From: Deltaproteobacteria bacterium
GTDB lineage: Bacteria; Myxococcota_A; Polyangia; Polyangiales; Polyangiaceae
DNA: 64,000 nucleotides
Assembly: GCA_016218915.1 (NCBI GenBank)
Contig: JACRCQ010000037.1
Location: forward strand, 28,901 to 92,900
Direction: 5' to 3'
Part shown: positions 49,870-59,458 of the stretch, piece by piece
How the letters are laid out: each line of letters starts with the position of its first letter
How positions within the stretch are numbered: the first letter of the stretch is position 1
Program-made: the position numbers and the translations under genes
The notes under the pieces: generated by a model
Told to the model about the DNA's origin: nothing
Seen by the model: only the letters and a program-made list of their open reading frames with translations
Databases searched by the model: none

Positions 49870-50823
49870 GTGGCCGCTTCGCCTCCTTCCCCTGACAGCT
49901 CTCCCCCCTCGCGCCTGCTCCACCGCGCGTTCGGATGGAGTCTCGTCGCCGCTGGCGTCCTGGCCCTGCTTGCGCTCGGCCGTCTCCGTTCTTCCCGCAT
50001 GCTCGCTGCGCAACAACCGCCCTCCTCTGCTCCCAGCCTCAAGCGAATCGCCACGCCCGGCACCTGTGCGGCACTCGAGCGCGAGTATCGCGAGCGGGTG
50101 CATGACCTGGCTGCCTGCTCCGTGGATCAGGACTGCACGATCGAGGCGCGCGGAGGCGTGTGGTTCGGGCTCGATGGCTGCTACCGCCCACGCGCCTCCA
50201 AGGCGGTCATGGCCGAGGCGGACGCGATGGCCGAGCGATGGCTGGCCCTCGGCTGTGCTCAGGACTTCGAGATATGCCTGCCTGCGGGCGATGTGGCGTG
50301 CCGATGGAACCACTGCGCGGAGCTGCCTCCGCAGCACGTGCCGGGGGATTGGAAGCGCGTCGACATGGGACGGGCCGTGACGTTCTACGTTCCGCCTGAG
50401 ATGGTCGAGCAACCTGCCCGTGGCGAAGACTCGGTTGTACGTGCGCTCGCCTCTCCGCAAGTAGCTGTGATGGCTGACCTGGGCGCATGGTCCAATCCCC
50501 TCAAGTTCGACCGCCATCCCACGCCCGAATCCGACAATCCCGAGTGGGCGCTGATGAACGAGCAGGAGATCGTGGCAGGAGGCACGCGCGCGGTGCGGGT
50601 TGCTGCGCGAAATCTCTGGGCATCCTGGTGCGCGGACGGCGGAACGGGTTGTGTCTCGGGCTGGCGATTCACGATCAGCATGCACGTGCCGGAGATCCCG
50701 TATCGCGGGCAGCCGAACCTGGCGTTGCTGGATCACCCGAAGCTCACGATCGTCGTGAGCTGTCAGGTCTTTGCCGACTGCCTCGTGGCTGACCGGATCT
50801 TCGCGTCCGTGACCTTCTGGTGA
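49870..50823 (+). CDS. Membrane-anchored protein, unknown function
   Basis: A 317-residue protein with one N-terminal membrane helix (about residues 21-40; 'WSLVAAGVLALLALG') and a Cys-containing extracytoplasmic part of about 270 residues. The GTG at 49870 was chosen as the first start after the ThrRS stop that keeps the anchor; a longer version overlaps the ThrRS gene. Mixed beta structure is likely. It may share the ThrRS transcript. The stop is directly followed by the end of the opposite-strand gene. Confidence 0.75.
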   Translation: MAASPPSPDSSPPSRLLHRAFGWSLVAAGVLALLALGRLRSSRMLAAQQPPSSAPSLKRIATPGTCAALEREYRERVHDLAACSVDQDCTIEARGGVWFGLDGCYRPRASKAVMAEADAMAERWLALGCAQDFEICLPAGDVACRWNHCAELPPQHVPGDWKRVDMGRAVTFYVPPEMVEQPARGEDSVVRALASPQVAVMADLGAWSNPLKFDRHPTPESDNPEWALMNEQEIVAGGTRAVRVAARNLWASWCADGGTGCVSGWRFTISMHVPEIPYRGQPNLALLDHPKLTIVVSCQVFADCLVADRIFASVTFW

Positions 50824-51648
50824 CTAGGGCACAGGCGGGCAGGTCTCAGGCGCGCCGCCCACGCAACGCGCTTCTTTGGTCCCCGCGTCTGCTTCGCAGT
50901 GCGTGCCTGTGGGGCAGTTGTCGTGCGCGCGGCAGCCGCCAAAGGACGGGTATACGCAATAGAGCCCGAGCGTTGCGCAGTCGCCGACCTTGCCCGCAGT
51001 CACGGGCGCGCATCGCCCATCCGTTGCCGCAGTGCAGTCCGCGTCCGACCCGCAGTACTTCGGTAGACAAGTGCGAACGATCGCTCCCAGCACGCCACGC
51101 TGCACGCAGAACCCGCTCGGACACTGCGCATCCGAAGTGCACGCATCCGCCTCGCACTGGTTCCAGGTCCCCATGCCGGCCGTGATGGTCACGCACAGCT
51201 CGCCGGACTTGCAGTCCGAGTGCTTCGAGCAGCAATCCCCGGGCCCTGGACCACCCGCGTCCGGATCGCAAGGCGCCGTCGGATCCGGCGTGGCTGCGCT
51301 GCACACGTTGAACCCTGTCGGGCCTGCATTCACGCAGGTCGAAGGCGCGGTGCAATCCGAGCCCCCAGGCTGACAGTCGTGCCACTGGAACCCAGCGCTG
51401 CCTGCGTTGCCGGCCGTGCCGCCGCTTCCCGCGTTGCCCGCAGCACCGCCCTGCCCTGCAGCACCGCCCTGCCCTGCAGCACCCGCGCTTCCCCCGGAAG
51501 AAGTCCCGGCAGCACCTGCTGCTGCCTCCTCGGAGCCTGCGTCCGCGCCACCGGTCCCCACAGGATCCGTCGTCGTGGAATCGCTGCCGCACGCGTAGCT
51601 GAGCAAAGCGACGATCGGAAGAATGGACAAGCCGTACTTGCAGTTCAT
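50824..51648 (-). CDS. Cys-rich lipoprotein downstream of a kinase
   Basis: A 274-residue lipoprotein with GGAGG five bases before the ATG, lipobox 'LSYACG' and a Gly/Ala/Ser linker to about residue 85. The C-terminal 185 residues hold about twenty Cys in motifs like 'CTSDAQCPSGFC' and 'CGSDADCTAATDGRC', typical of EGF-like/disulfide modules in myxobacteria. The start is eight bases after the stop of the kinase-HEAT gene, so they form an operon; kinase control of the secreted protein is not shown. Confidence 0.88.
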   Translation of the reverse strand: MNCKYGLSILPIVALLSYACGSDSTTTDPVGTGGADAGSEEAAAGAAGTSSGGSAGAAGQGGAAGQGGAAGNAGSGGTAGNAGSAGFQWHDCQPGGSDCTAPSTCVNAGPTGFNVCSAATPDPTAPCDPDAGGPGPGDCCSKHSDCKSGELCVTITAGMGTWNQCEADACTSDAQCPSGFCVQRGVLGAIVRTCLPKYCGSDADCTAATDGRCAPVTAGKVGDCATLGLYCVYPSFGGCRAHDNCPTGTHCEADAGTKEARCVGGAPETCPPVP

Positions 51649-51656
51649 GGATCCTC

Positions 51657-54197
51657 CTACCGGAGCAGGCGCTCGAGGCGATCCTTGAGCTCTCCCTTGG
51701 ATACCGCAATGCGCCGCTGCACCTCGCGCCGTCCTTCCTCTCGGGACAGCGCGATCAAGCTTCGGGCAATGGTTTCGATGACCGTGGGATCGTCGAGGCT
51801 GCTCACGGTCTTGCGAAGCACGGTCATGATCGATCGCGTTCTGGGCCTGAGCGCTTCCTTGAGAAGCTCGAAGGCCTCCCCGCGATGCTGGGGCAACACG
51901 TCCTGCAGCGCCCCGGCCACGCCGGATCGAAGCTCCACCGACGCTTCGACGTCGGTCGTGAGCAGATCTCTCGCCAGCGCGACCACCGCGGCGTCGACCG
52001 CGCCGATCCTTCGCAGCGAGGCAATTGCCGCAACGCGGACCGGCTCCTCGGGGTCGCGCGTGGCAACGCGAAGCACTGCTCGCGCAGAGGGCCCGACGAC
52101 CTCCGGAAGACGCGAGATCACGGTCCTTCGGATGATTCCGGAGCCGTGATGGGCGAGCATCTGACCGAGCTGCAGCATCTCGGGGTTCGGCTCATCGGGC
52201 ATGGCGCGCAGCAGGTCCTCGACCAGGAAGGGATCGCCGCCGTCTGCCTGCTGTGTGGCTGTGGTGAGCGCACGCACGAGCGGCTCCTGGCTCGCGGCGC
52301 CAAAGGACCGGAGCGCTGCAATGAAAGCCTGGCGGTTCACCTCGCGCCCGATCAAGCGCCTGCGTGCCTCGAGCAGCGCTCCGATCGCTGCCTGCCCGCC
52401 GAGCATCAGCAGCTCTCGGCACGCATCCTTCTCCTTCGGTGCTCCTGCGAGCAGCACCTCCGCAACACGCACCAGCCTCGATTCATCGCGCAACCCGACC
52501 AAGGCCTTTGCGCAGATCTCCCGTGGGACGTGCGCTTCGGGCGTGGTGTGGTTCGCGATCCGGACCAGCAGCATGGCCAGGGCAGCAAGAGGGGTGACTG
52601 CCCCGCGATCGAGCAGGATCGGGATGGCCGGAGGCAGATCCCGCAGACGGGCCGTGAACTGCTCCGCAGTCATCTTGCCGGAAAGCTCGCTGATGACTCC
52701 GGACACGTCGCGCATGATCCGGTCCGCGGTCTGCTCGGGCGCAGCTGCAAGATGGGCGCGAAGCGCCTCGCGAGCCTGGGCCACGGCTGCAGGCGGCTGG
52801 GACATGCTCACCGGCATGGGCGACGGGCGCACGGAGCCGGTCGAGAAGTGCTCGGAGACCCCGGATCGCGGCAAAGGGCCGCTGGTGGTCACGTTGCGCT
52901 TCATCTGCAGCGCGGCGCGCAGCTCGTTGCGGAAGTCACGGGGCGTGGCCGGACGTCCGTCGCGCTGCTTGCTCAGCGCCCGGCGCGTCAGCGCGTCGAG
53001 CCTGGGATCGATGCTCGGATCGATGCTGCGCAGCGAAGGTGGATCCTCGTAGAGCTGACGCTTGAGGGTATTGAGCACGGACTGGCTCTCGAACGGGAGC
53101 CTACCAGCGAGCATCTCGAACAGGATCACGCCGCACGCGTACAGATCCGAGCGTATGTCGAGAGTCTCACCGAGGATCTGCTCAGGCGACATGTACTCCG
53201 GAGTCCCGGCAACCCAGCTCATGGCCGAAGCTGCGGATCGGACGTCCGTGCCTCCCGTCTGACGCGGCTTGACCGTGGCCAGGCCGAAGTCGCAGACCTT
53301 CACAAGATCGACCGTGTCGCCGTCGTCGTTCTGCGCCGCGATCACGACCACGTTTTCGGGCTTGATGTCCCGATGCACGATGCCCTGGTCGTTGGCTGCG
53401 GCGAGCGCGCTGAGCACGCTCATCAGGATGTCGATGCGACGCTGTCTGGGCAGCGACCCGAGGTGGAGCAACCGGCGCAGGTCGTTTCCCTGAAGCAGCT
53501 CCATCACGATGTACAGCAGCCCGTCGTCCTCCTCGCCGAAGTCCTGCACGCGCGCAACATTGGGGTGGTCGAGGCGGCTGGCGGCTCGCGCCTCGTGATG
53601 GAAGCGCTTGGAGAACGTAGCGTCCGCGCGAAAACGCGGGTGAAGGACCTTGACCGCAAGCTGCTTGTCGAGCGCCAGGTGGCGGCAGCGGTACACCGCG
53701 CCCGCGGACCCTTCGCCCAGCAGCGATTCGATGAGGTATTTGCCGCCGGCCAGCTGCCGTCCGATCAGCGGGTCCATGCCCGGGCCGGACGGACGCTCTG
53801 CGAGCTCGGCGCGAAAGTCCGTGGGCATGTCCGGGATGGTGTCGAGCCTCGGTACCGAGGAGAGCTTGGGGATGTCCTGCGACCAGCGCGTCACCGGCTG
53901 GGTCGCAGCGCTCTCGGTGCCACACACGAACGCAAGCAGCTGCCCGTAGTGCTCGTCGTCAAAGGGCCTGAGACGGATCGGGCACATGCCATCCGATGGC
54001 TCGCCGGAGACCTGGGCGCTGAGCAGCACCGGACGCGAGCCCGGAGCGTGCAGCTCGATCACGAACTCCCCGTCCGGCGGGGGAGTGTTGAGCGACAGCA
54101 GGGCGATGGACTCCTCGAGCGCAGCTTCAGCGATACCGCGCATCTCCTGCACGTCCAGGAGCCTGCACACGATGACCGGCTGCTGGTCCTGCGTCAT
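51657..54197 (-). CDS. Ser/Thr protein kinase with PilZ-like N-terminus and HEAT repeats
   Basis: An 846-residue soluble kinase. Residues 1-95 form a small beta-rich domain that resembles PilZ by pattern, without a clear RxxxR motif. The kinase (about 150-415) has 'LLGEGSAGAVY', 'QLAVKVL', 'IVHRDIKPENV', 'VCDFGLA' and 'TPEYMSPEQ', so it should be active. Residues about 470-846 are HEAT-type helical repeats ('VRVAAIASLRRIGAVDAAVV', 'GIIRRTVISRLPEVV'). The HEAT arm probably binds partner proteins. It shares an operon with the downstream Cys-rich lipoprotein. Confidence 0.9.
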   Translation of the reverse strand: MTQDQQPVIVCRLLDVQEMRGIAEAALEESIALLSLNTPPPDGEFVIELHAPGSRPVLLSAQVSGEPSDGMCPIRLRPFDDEHYGQLLAFVCGTESAATQPVTRWSQDIPKLSSVPRLDTIPDMPTDFRAELAERPSGPGMDPLIGRQLAGGKYLIESLLGEGSAGAVYRCRHLALDKQLAVKVLHPRFRADATFSKRFHHEARAASRLDHPNVARVQDFGEEDDGLLYIVMELLQGNDLRRLLHLGSLPRQRRIDILMSVLSALAAANDQGIVHRDIKPENVVVIAAQNDDGDTVDLVKVCDFGLATVKPRQTGGTDVRSAASAMSWVAGTPEYMSPEQILGETLDIRSDLYACGVILFEMLAGRLPFESQSVLNTLKRQLYEDPPSLRSIDPSIDPRLDALTRRALSKQRDGRPATPRDFRNELRAALQMKRNVTTSGPLPRSGVSEHFSTGSVRPSPMPVSMSQPPAAVAQAREALRAHLAAAPEQTADRIMRDVSGVISELSGKMTAEQFTARLRDLPPAIPILLDRGAVTPLAALAMLLVRIANHTTPEAHVPREICAKALVGLRDESRLVRVAEVLLAGAPKEKDACRELLMLGGQAAIGALLEARRRLIGREVNRQAFIAALRSFGAASQEPLVRALTTATQQADGGDPFLVEDLLRAMPDEPNPEMLQLGQMLAHHGSGIIRRTVISRLPEVVGPSARAVLRVATRDPEEPVRVAAIASLRRIGAVDAAVVALARDLLTTDVEASVELRSGVAGALQDVLPQHRGEAFELLKEALRPRTRSIMTVLRKTVSSLDDPTVIETIARSLIALSREEGRREVQRRIAVSKGELKDRLERLLR

Positions 54198-54297
54198 CGC
54201 GCTGCCCGTATGTCACAAGCCTTGCCCAACGGCCTCACCTCGAAAAACCAGAACAAACATACCCTCGTCGCGCGCCGCGTCCACTAAACTGTCGCCT

Positions 54298-56238
54298 TCA
54301 CTCCGGCGAGCGAAGGATGATCTCCGCCGTCTGCACGTACAGCCGGTAGTCCCGGTGGCCCGCCACCGCGTCGACCATCGCCCGTGCCTCTGGCGCTCGA
54401 ATCATCGCCAGAAGCACGATCGCAGGCCCCCGCACGTCCGGCTTGAGCGACGAATCCCTGGAGGCGCGCAGCATCGGCTCCCGGCACGCGTCTCCCAGGA
54501 TCGACAAGGCCCAGAATGCCTGCTTGATCGTGTCGTCCTGCGCCTTGGGCGCCGCTGCGAGCACGCTCTGGCAAGCCCCTGCCGGCTTGTGACGCGACAG
54601 CAGCATCACCGCCTTCTCCCGGGTCGGCGACTCGCGGTCGAGAAGCGCTATCGCCCAGCGAGAATCGCTGGCCGGCAGCACCCGCACCAGCTCGCCCAGC
54701 ACGCGCGTCCGCCACGTGGTGAGCACGCCCACCGAGGATTCGATCGTCGCCAGGTGCGTCGACTTCTCGATCCCCATCTCGAGCCGTCGCAGCACATGCC
54801 CCGCCGCTCCCGGCAACCCCAGCTTCAGAGCCCAGAAGGCAGCCACCCAGGCCCCGTCGGTCTCGTCGGTCGGATCCTCGATCATCTTGTAGAGCAGGTC
54901 CCGCGCGTTGGCGTCCTCGAGCCCCGCCATCACAGCCAGATGCATGGCGCGATGGGTGGGGAAGTAGTCGTTGCGACTTCGATCTCCCATCTGCGGCGAC
55001 GACAGCTTCTTGCCCATCTCCGTGAGCAGCTTCGATGCCGCCCGCTCCCAATCCCCGCTCGCCGCCACCGGCGTCGCACGTTGCTGACGCAGCTCCCGAA
55101 CGCGCATCACGAAGCGCAGCATCGGCTCGTACGCCTGCCTCAAGAGCAACGCTTCCACGTCGGATGGATCTTTGCCGATCGTCGCAGGAAGCCATTCCGA
55201 GTAGCAGTTGACCGCAAGATTGTTGGTGAGCGAGCCGAAGATCTGCTCCCGCGCCAGGGGCACCAGCTCCGGATCGCCGTATCGCAGCCTCGCCGCGGTC
55301 AGCACGCAGCTCCAGGTCGCTCCATCGAAAGAAACGCTCGAACCGGTCGAGGTCAGACGCCGCAGCGTGGGAAGCACTGCGTCGCGCGAGGCTGGAGTGA
55401 GCATGACGACCGGACGCAGAAGGTCGGCATTCACCCTGGCTCCGAGCTTGCCGTCCGCCACGCGCTGGAGCATCCCTGCGGCGTACTTGTCGGCAGCAGC
55501 CGGATCGAGGCGCTCGAGCGCGTGCAGCACGCTGCGGTACTGGAACCCGAACGTCCTGGACTCCAGCTCCTCGGTCCACGAGGCGATCGCGGGCGCAGAA
55601 TCCTTGTCGCCTATCTCGGACAACGCCACGGCCGCCGCGCTCCTGAGCTCGGTCTTGTCGAAGTCCTTCTTGTCCACGATCGGGCGAGAGAGAGCGGCCC
55701 GAAGCGCTGCCCGCGTCTCGACGAGGTTGAACACGGAGGCTGCAACCATGTTGTCGATCCGCCAATCGTCCTCGTAGGGATGACCGTAGAACCGGGCGCC
55801 CGGCGGCGCCGTGATCGCCCGCAGGATCCCGGGCCGACCGCGAACCAGGCCGAGGCACAGGTAGTTGTTCTTGCTCTCGGTCACGACCATCACCGGAGGG
55901 GCGGCCGCTGGAGGCACGGCAGGGGTCTTGTGCTCGCGGCCCGCAGGAACCGGCTCGACCATCGCCACCTCGTCGGCAAGGTCCTCGCCAAGCACGATCG
56001 TCGGCGCATGCTTGCGCGTCGGCAGGGGGACGATCAGCGGCGGGCTGTCTTTCGCTTCGGCGCGCGGGCTGGGCCGAGCAGCGAATCGTCGCTCCTCGTG
56101 ACAGCTCATGTACCCGGATGGGAAGATCCCCGTGCTGCGCGAGCCGGTGTCGTAGCCTTGCGCGCTCGTCGCAGCTGACACCAGCGCCACGCCCCAAAGC
56201 ACACCAGCCCCCGTCCGCATCGCAGGCCGCCTCCTCAT
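54298..56238 (-). CDS. Exported HEAT-like repeat protein
   Basis: A 646-residue exported protein (signal ending 'ATSAQG'). The ATG at 56238 overlaps the stop of the preceding gene (ATGA). After a Pro/Ala-rich linker (about 40-110) come helical repeats ('LRSAAAVALSEIGDKDSAPA', 'VLHALERLDPAAADKYAAGM', 'REKAVMLLSRHKPAGACQSV') to the end. This matches HEAT/ARM solenoids, which act as scaffolds. Translational coupling with the upstream lipoprotein suggests a complex in the envelope. Confidence 0.85.
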   Translation of the reverse strand: MRRRPAMRTGAGVLWGVALVSAATSAQGYDTGSRSTGIFPSGYMSCHEERRFAARPSPRAEAKDSPPLIVPLPTRKHAPTIVLGEDLADEVAMVEPVPAGREHKTPAVPPAAAPPVMVVTESKNNYLCLGLVRGRPGILRAITAPPGARFYGHPYEDDWRIDNMVAASVFNLVETRAALRAALSRPIVDKKDFDKTELRSAAAVALSEIGDKDSAPAIASWTEELESRTFGFQYRSVLHALERLDPAAADKYAAGMLQRVADGKLGARVNADLLRPVVMLTPASRDAVLPTLRRLTSTGSSVSFDGATWSCVLTAARLRYGDPELVPLAREQIFGSLTNNLAVNCYSEWLPATIGKDPSDVEALLLRQAYEPMLRFVMRVRELRQQRATPVAASGDWERAASKLLTEMGKKLSSPQMGDRSRNDYFPTHRAMHLAVMAGLEDANARDLLYKMIEDPTDETDGAWVAAFWALKLGLPGAAGHVLRRLEMGIEKSTHLATIESSVGVLTTWRTRVLGELVRVLPASDSRWAIALLDRESPTREKAVMLLSRHKPAGACQSVLAAAPKAQDDTIKQAFWALSILGDACREPMLRASRDSSLKPDVRGPAIVLLAMIRAPEARAMVDAVAGHRDYRLYVQTAEIILRSPE

Positions 56239-57479
56239 CTTGCCTCCTGCACTTGCACGAGCGCTTCCTCCGCAGGCTCGCGCGCGTCGCAGTAGAGCGG
56301 ATGCTCCAGCGGACGGCTGTGGTACAAGGCGCCGCCTCGCACGTCGGTCGCCTCCTCGTGCTTGCTCTGCTTGATCCGCGCGGTGAACGCTGCCCCTACC
56401 CACACGTCGTCGGACGCGAACGCGTGCACCGTGGTGATGCGAACTGCACCAGGATGGAAGTGCGCGACAAAGGGAAGGGGCGGCAACGCGATCCGCTTCC
56501 ATTGCCCGGAAGCGTCCTGGCGCCACAGCTCGCGCCCGGCCGCAGCCCAGAGCGTCCCATCCTCGGATCCTGAGATCGACGTGATCCCCGTGGTCATGGG
56601 AGGGTGCTCCACCCGCCACGCCTTGCCGTCGTAGTGCGCGATGTAAGGCACGCGCTTGTCGAGAGAGACGAACGGCTCGTAGGCCGCCAGGTACAGGTCG
56701 TCCGGGCGACGGGCATAGAGACCGAGATTGACGATCGCGTCGAGCTGCGCAGAGGCCGGAGCGTCCGTGACCTCCCATTGCGTCGCCCCTGGCGCCCCGT
56801 GGGCGACCATGATCCTGGTGGGTCGGTAGTTGACGTGGCTGTCGTTCTGGCATCGCCCGGCGACCCACACGTTCCCTGTGGGAAGGTGCACGGTGGACGT
56901 CACGCGGATGAAGCGCAGATCCGGGCTGTGCCGCGCACAGAGCGTGTCCACGGGAAGGTCAGGAAGGCTGCGTGCGCTGGGAGGAAGCTGCACGAAGTCG
57001 TTGGATGCGTGGCGTGACCAGCCGGCGCCGGCCCAAGTGTAGGGTTCGAGATCGTGGTCGAAGAGAGCGCCAGCCCCCCTGCGCGCGTAGCGCGTGGTCG
57101 TGCGCAGCAGCCACGCTTCCTGCAGCGTTCGACCTCCCATCGTCACATCGCCCGGCACATAGCCTCCGGCATTGGACGGCAGCCCTTTGAGCAGGGAGAG
57201 ATCGCGCATGACCTGGGGTCCGCGCACCTCCACGAAGGACTGTGCGGCGGCCAGCTCCTCGCCTGGATTCCAGTCCCGAAGCTGGTAGCCCGTGTCGCCG
57301 TAGACGATGAACGTCCGATCGCCGATCCTGCTCACGTCGAGCTTGGAGCAGATGCCCGCTGCGGCCGCGTGGAACTCGCTGGCAGGTGCGGCCGGGGCGA
57401 TGACGAGCGGCTGCTGCGTCGACCCGCAGGACAGCGCGACGAGCAGGCAAAGAGCAGGGGCGACCGAGCGATGCTTCAT
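56235..57479 (-). CDS. Exported protein, lipobox-like Cys
   Basis: A 414-residue exported protein starting at ATG 57479 (after AGG) with a hydrophobic segment ending 'LLVALSCGS', so a lipoprotein is likely. The rest is rich in Trp and beta-type alternation with repeat-like segments ('GNVWVAGRC', 'GTLWAAAGRELW', 'DDVWVGAAF') that fit a beta-propeller. The C-terminus is acidic. It is coupled to the HEAT-like protein. No enzyme motif is seen. Confidence 0.82.
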   Translation of the reverse strand: MKHRSVAPALCLLVALSCGSTQQPLVIAPAAPASEFHAAAAGICSKLDVSRIGDRTFIVYGDTGYQLRDWNPGEELAAAQSFVEVRGPQVMRDLSLLKGLPSNAGGYVPGDVTMGGRTLQEAWLLRTTTRYARRGAGALFDHDLEPYTWAGAGWSRHASNDFVQLPPSARSLPDLPVDTLCARHSPDLRFIRVTSTVHLPTGNVWVAGRCQNDSHVNYRPTRIMVAHGAPGATQWEVTDAPASAQLDAIVNLGLYARRPDDLYLAAYEPFVSLDKRVPYIAHYDGKAWRVEHPPMTTGITSISGSEDGTLWAAAGRELWRQDASGQWKRIALPPLPFVAHFHPGAVRITTVHAFASDDVWVGAAFTARIKQSKHEEATDVRGGALYHSRPLEHPLYCDAREPAEEALVQVQEAR

Positions 57480-57754
57480 GCAACCTGTCATCCCGGCGCT
57501 GGGAAACATGGGAGGCCGGGCGCTGCATTATACGCGGGCGAAGCATGGATCTCGCCGTTTCCCCGGCGATCGCTCGGATCCCGCCCATTTGACCTCGTTT
57601 GATTGGCTTTGACGCCACCCCCCGCCGTATCTCGGGACGTGTGCTCGCAACGACACGCACCTCGACCTGGCCGGCGGATCCGAATGGCCCGCATCCCCGG
57701 CATCAACCGCTACGCGCGATCGATCGCGCAGGTTCCGTTCCAAGGAGATGACCC

Positions 57755-58303
57755 ATGCGTACCCTGATTCTCGCTCTTGCATTCGTCGCTACTGGCTGCT
57801 GCAACCCGAGCAAGGCCTCGGATGCGTCCCCTGCCACCACCGCGACCGGCGGTCAGGAAAGCAAGACGCCTTCCTCGACGGCTGCGGCAGGAGACCTTGT
57901 CGACGTGGATCTCAAGCCGATTCCGCTGACGATCCGGGTGCCCAAGGGTGGCATGGGAGCCATGGACATGTCGATCGGCGACAAGAAGTCGATGACCGTG
58001 GACATCGGCGACGGCGCTTCGCTCAACGTCCAGGAGATGGCGGAGAAGGACTTCGCGCAGCTCAAGGCCGGCTTCAAGGGCGACAAGATCCTCTTCCCGT
58101 TCAAGAAGTTCGCCAAGGAGGAAGCCAGCAGCTTCGTCGTGGAGTTCGAAGGCGAAGGCAAGAAGGTCGGCTACATCGGCGTGACCATGAAGGAGATCGC
58201 CGGCAAGAAGTACGTCTGCAAGACCACGGGCCTCGATGGGGTCAAGACGGCTGAGCTCGCGGAAAAGGAGCTCAAGGTGTGCGACACGCTCAAGGCGAAG
58301 TAG
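57755..58303 (+). CDS. Small lipoprotein, unknown function
   Basis: A 182-residue lipoprotein with AGGAG before the ATG, lipobox 'FVATGCC', a Thr/Ser/Ala-rich linker to about residue 45 and a Lys-rich beta domain in which 'GGMGAMDMSIGDKKSMTVD' begins. Several Lys-Glu repeats and no additional Cys pairing beyond the C-terminal region. Divergent from the beta-propeller-like gene across about 275 bp. Confidence 0.82.
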   Translation: MRTLILALAFVATGCCNPSKASDASPATTATGGQESKTPSSTAAAGDLVDVDLKPIPLTIRVPKGGMGAMDMSIGDKKSMTVDIGDGASLNVQEMAEKDFAQLKAGFKGDKILFPFKKFAKEEASSFVVEFEGEGKKVGYIGVTMKEIAGKKYVCKTTGLDGVKTAELAEKELKVCDTLKAK

Positions 58304-58370
58304 CGCGGCCCTGCCACCATGGAGCCCCAATCCGTTGGACCGGGCGGGCGCGCAGGCGTACAAGCAAGAG

Positions 58371-59438
58371 ATGATCGCATCGCGAAGAGGGCACGCTTGG
58401 ACTCGTTCTCTGCTTCGGATCAGCAGCGCGCTTGCGCTGGTGTGCCTGGCCGCGTGCGGCAGCAGCACCGAGCCGGCTCCGGAAGCCGACGATGATGCGC
58501 TCGACGTGGAGAACGATTGCGGAACCTGCGTGGGCAAGGCGGATGGCTGGAACGCGCCCGTCGAGGAGAGCTGCGAAGCGGACAGCATCCTGAAGGTCGC
58601 CAACACTGCCAGCCTCGAGGAGCTCGATGGGGCGGCCAAGCTCAACCAGAAAGCCGCCAACGCCATCGTCCAGACTCGCGAATCCAAGGGCGCCTTTGCG
58701 ACGCTGGTGCAGCTCGACGCGGTTCCCTACGTGGGGGCGACGGCCTTCAAGGCCCTGCTCGCCTACGCGGAAACGCTGGGCTACGTGGCACAATGCCTGC
58801 CCTCCAGGTTCGAGCTTGGGCTGGTATCGGATCTCGATCTCACGGTGATTCCCGATCACAAGAAGGACTTCCCCGAGGTCGCGCCCTATCCGGGCGTGGG
58901 AGCGCTCTACAAGCTCCTCGAGCTGCGAAACGGGGGCAAACCAGGCGACGTGTTCTACGTGACCGCGCGCACGCCAGAGCGCGTGGCGCAGCTCCCGGCT
59001 TGGATGGAGCAGTATGGAGTGCCCGCAGGGCACTTCGAGACCGGCACCTCTGGAATGCCCTGGATCGCGGAGAAGGAAAAGGTCAAGGACATCACCGCTG
59101 TCATGCAGGCGCGCCCGGATCAGAAGTTCGTGCTCTTCGGCGACACTTCGCAGCGCGATCCCGAGGTCTACAAGCAGATCATCGCTGCTTTCCCCGGAAG
59201 GGTCGTTGCTGCTCTCGTGCACGAGGTCACCGAAGACGTGCCAGCCAGCCGCGTGGAAGGGCTGCACCTGTATGCCCACTACCCAGAGGCTGCCGCGATC
59301 CTGTGCGGGCTCGGCGTGATCGACGAAGTCGAAGTGGGCTCGGTCATGGATGCAGCGCGCCAGGAGGGGATGAGCCTGTCGACCGGTGATGCTGACGCTC
59401 TCATCGCCAAGCACGGCTGCCCGCCGCCTCCACCCTGA
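58371..59438 (+). CDS. App1-type phosphatase domain lipoprotein with helix-hairpin-helix
   Basis: A 355-residue lipoprotein (lipobox 'CLAACG'). Residues about 70-135 hold a double helix-hairpin-helix ('LKVANTASLEELDGAAKLNQ', 'VPYVGATAFKALLAYAETLG'). The C-terminal domain matches App1_cat/DUF2183 phosphatidate-phosphatase-like proteins: 'SDLDLTVIP', 'FYVTARTPERVAQL' and 'LFGDTSQRDPEVY'. These resemble HAD motifs with a DxDxT nucleophile. The predicted function is lipid or phosphate-ester hydrolysis in the periplasm or surface. The HhH usually binds DNA, so its role here is unclear. Confidence 0.87.
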   Translation: MIASRRGHAWTRSLLRISSALALVCLAACGSSTEPAPEADDDALDVENDCGTCVGKADGWNAPVEESCEADSILKVANTASLEELDGAAKLNQKAANAIVQTRESKGAFATLVQLDAVPYVGATAFKALLAYAETLGYVAQCLPSRFELGLVSDLDLTVIPDHKKDFPEVAPYPGVGALYKLLELRNGGKPGDVFYVTARTPERVAQLPAWMEQYGVPAGHFETGTSGMPWIAEKEKVKDITAVMQARPDQKFVLFGDTSQRDPEVYKQIIAAFPGRVVAALVHEVTEDVPASRVEGLHLYAHYPEAAAILCGLGVIDEVEVGSVMDAARQEGMSLSTGDADALIAKHGCPPPPP

Positions 59439-59458
59439 GCATTCGCGGGGGCGCGCTC

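Noticed and set aside
51885..54287. Long open frame on the + strand (800 codons)
   Set aside because: Antisense of the kinase-HEAT gene, which has complete kinase motifs.
53986..56178. Long open frame on the + strand (730 codons)
   Set aside because: Antisense to two well-supported genes; compositional shadow.
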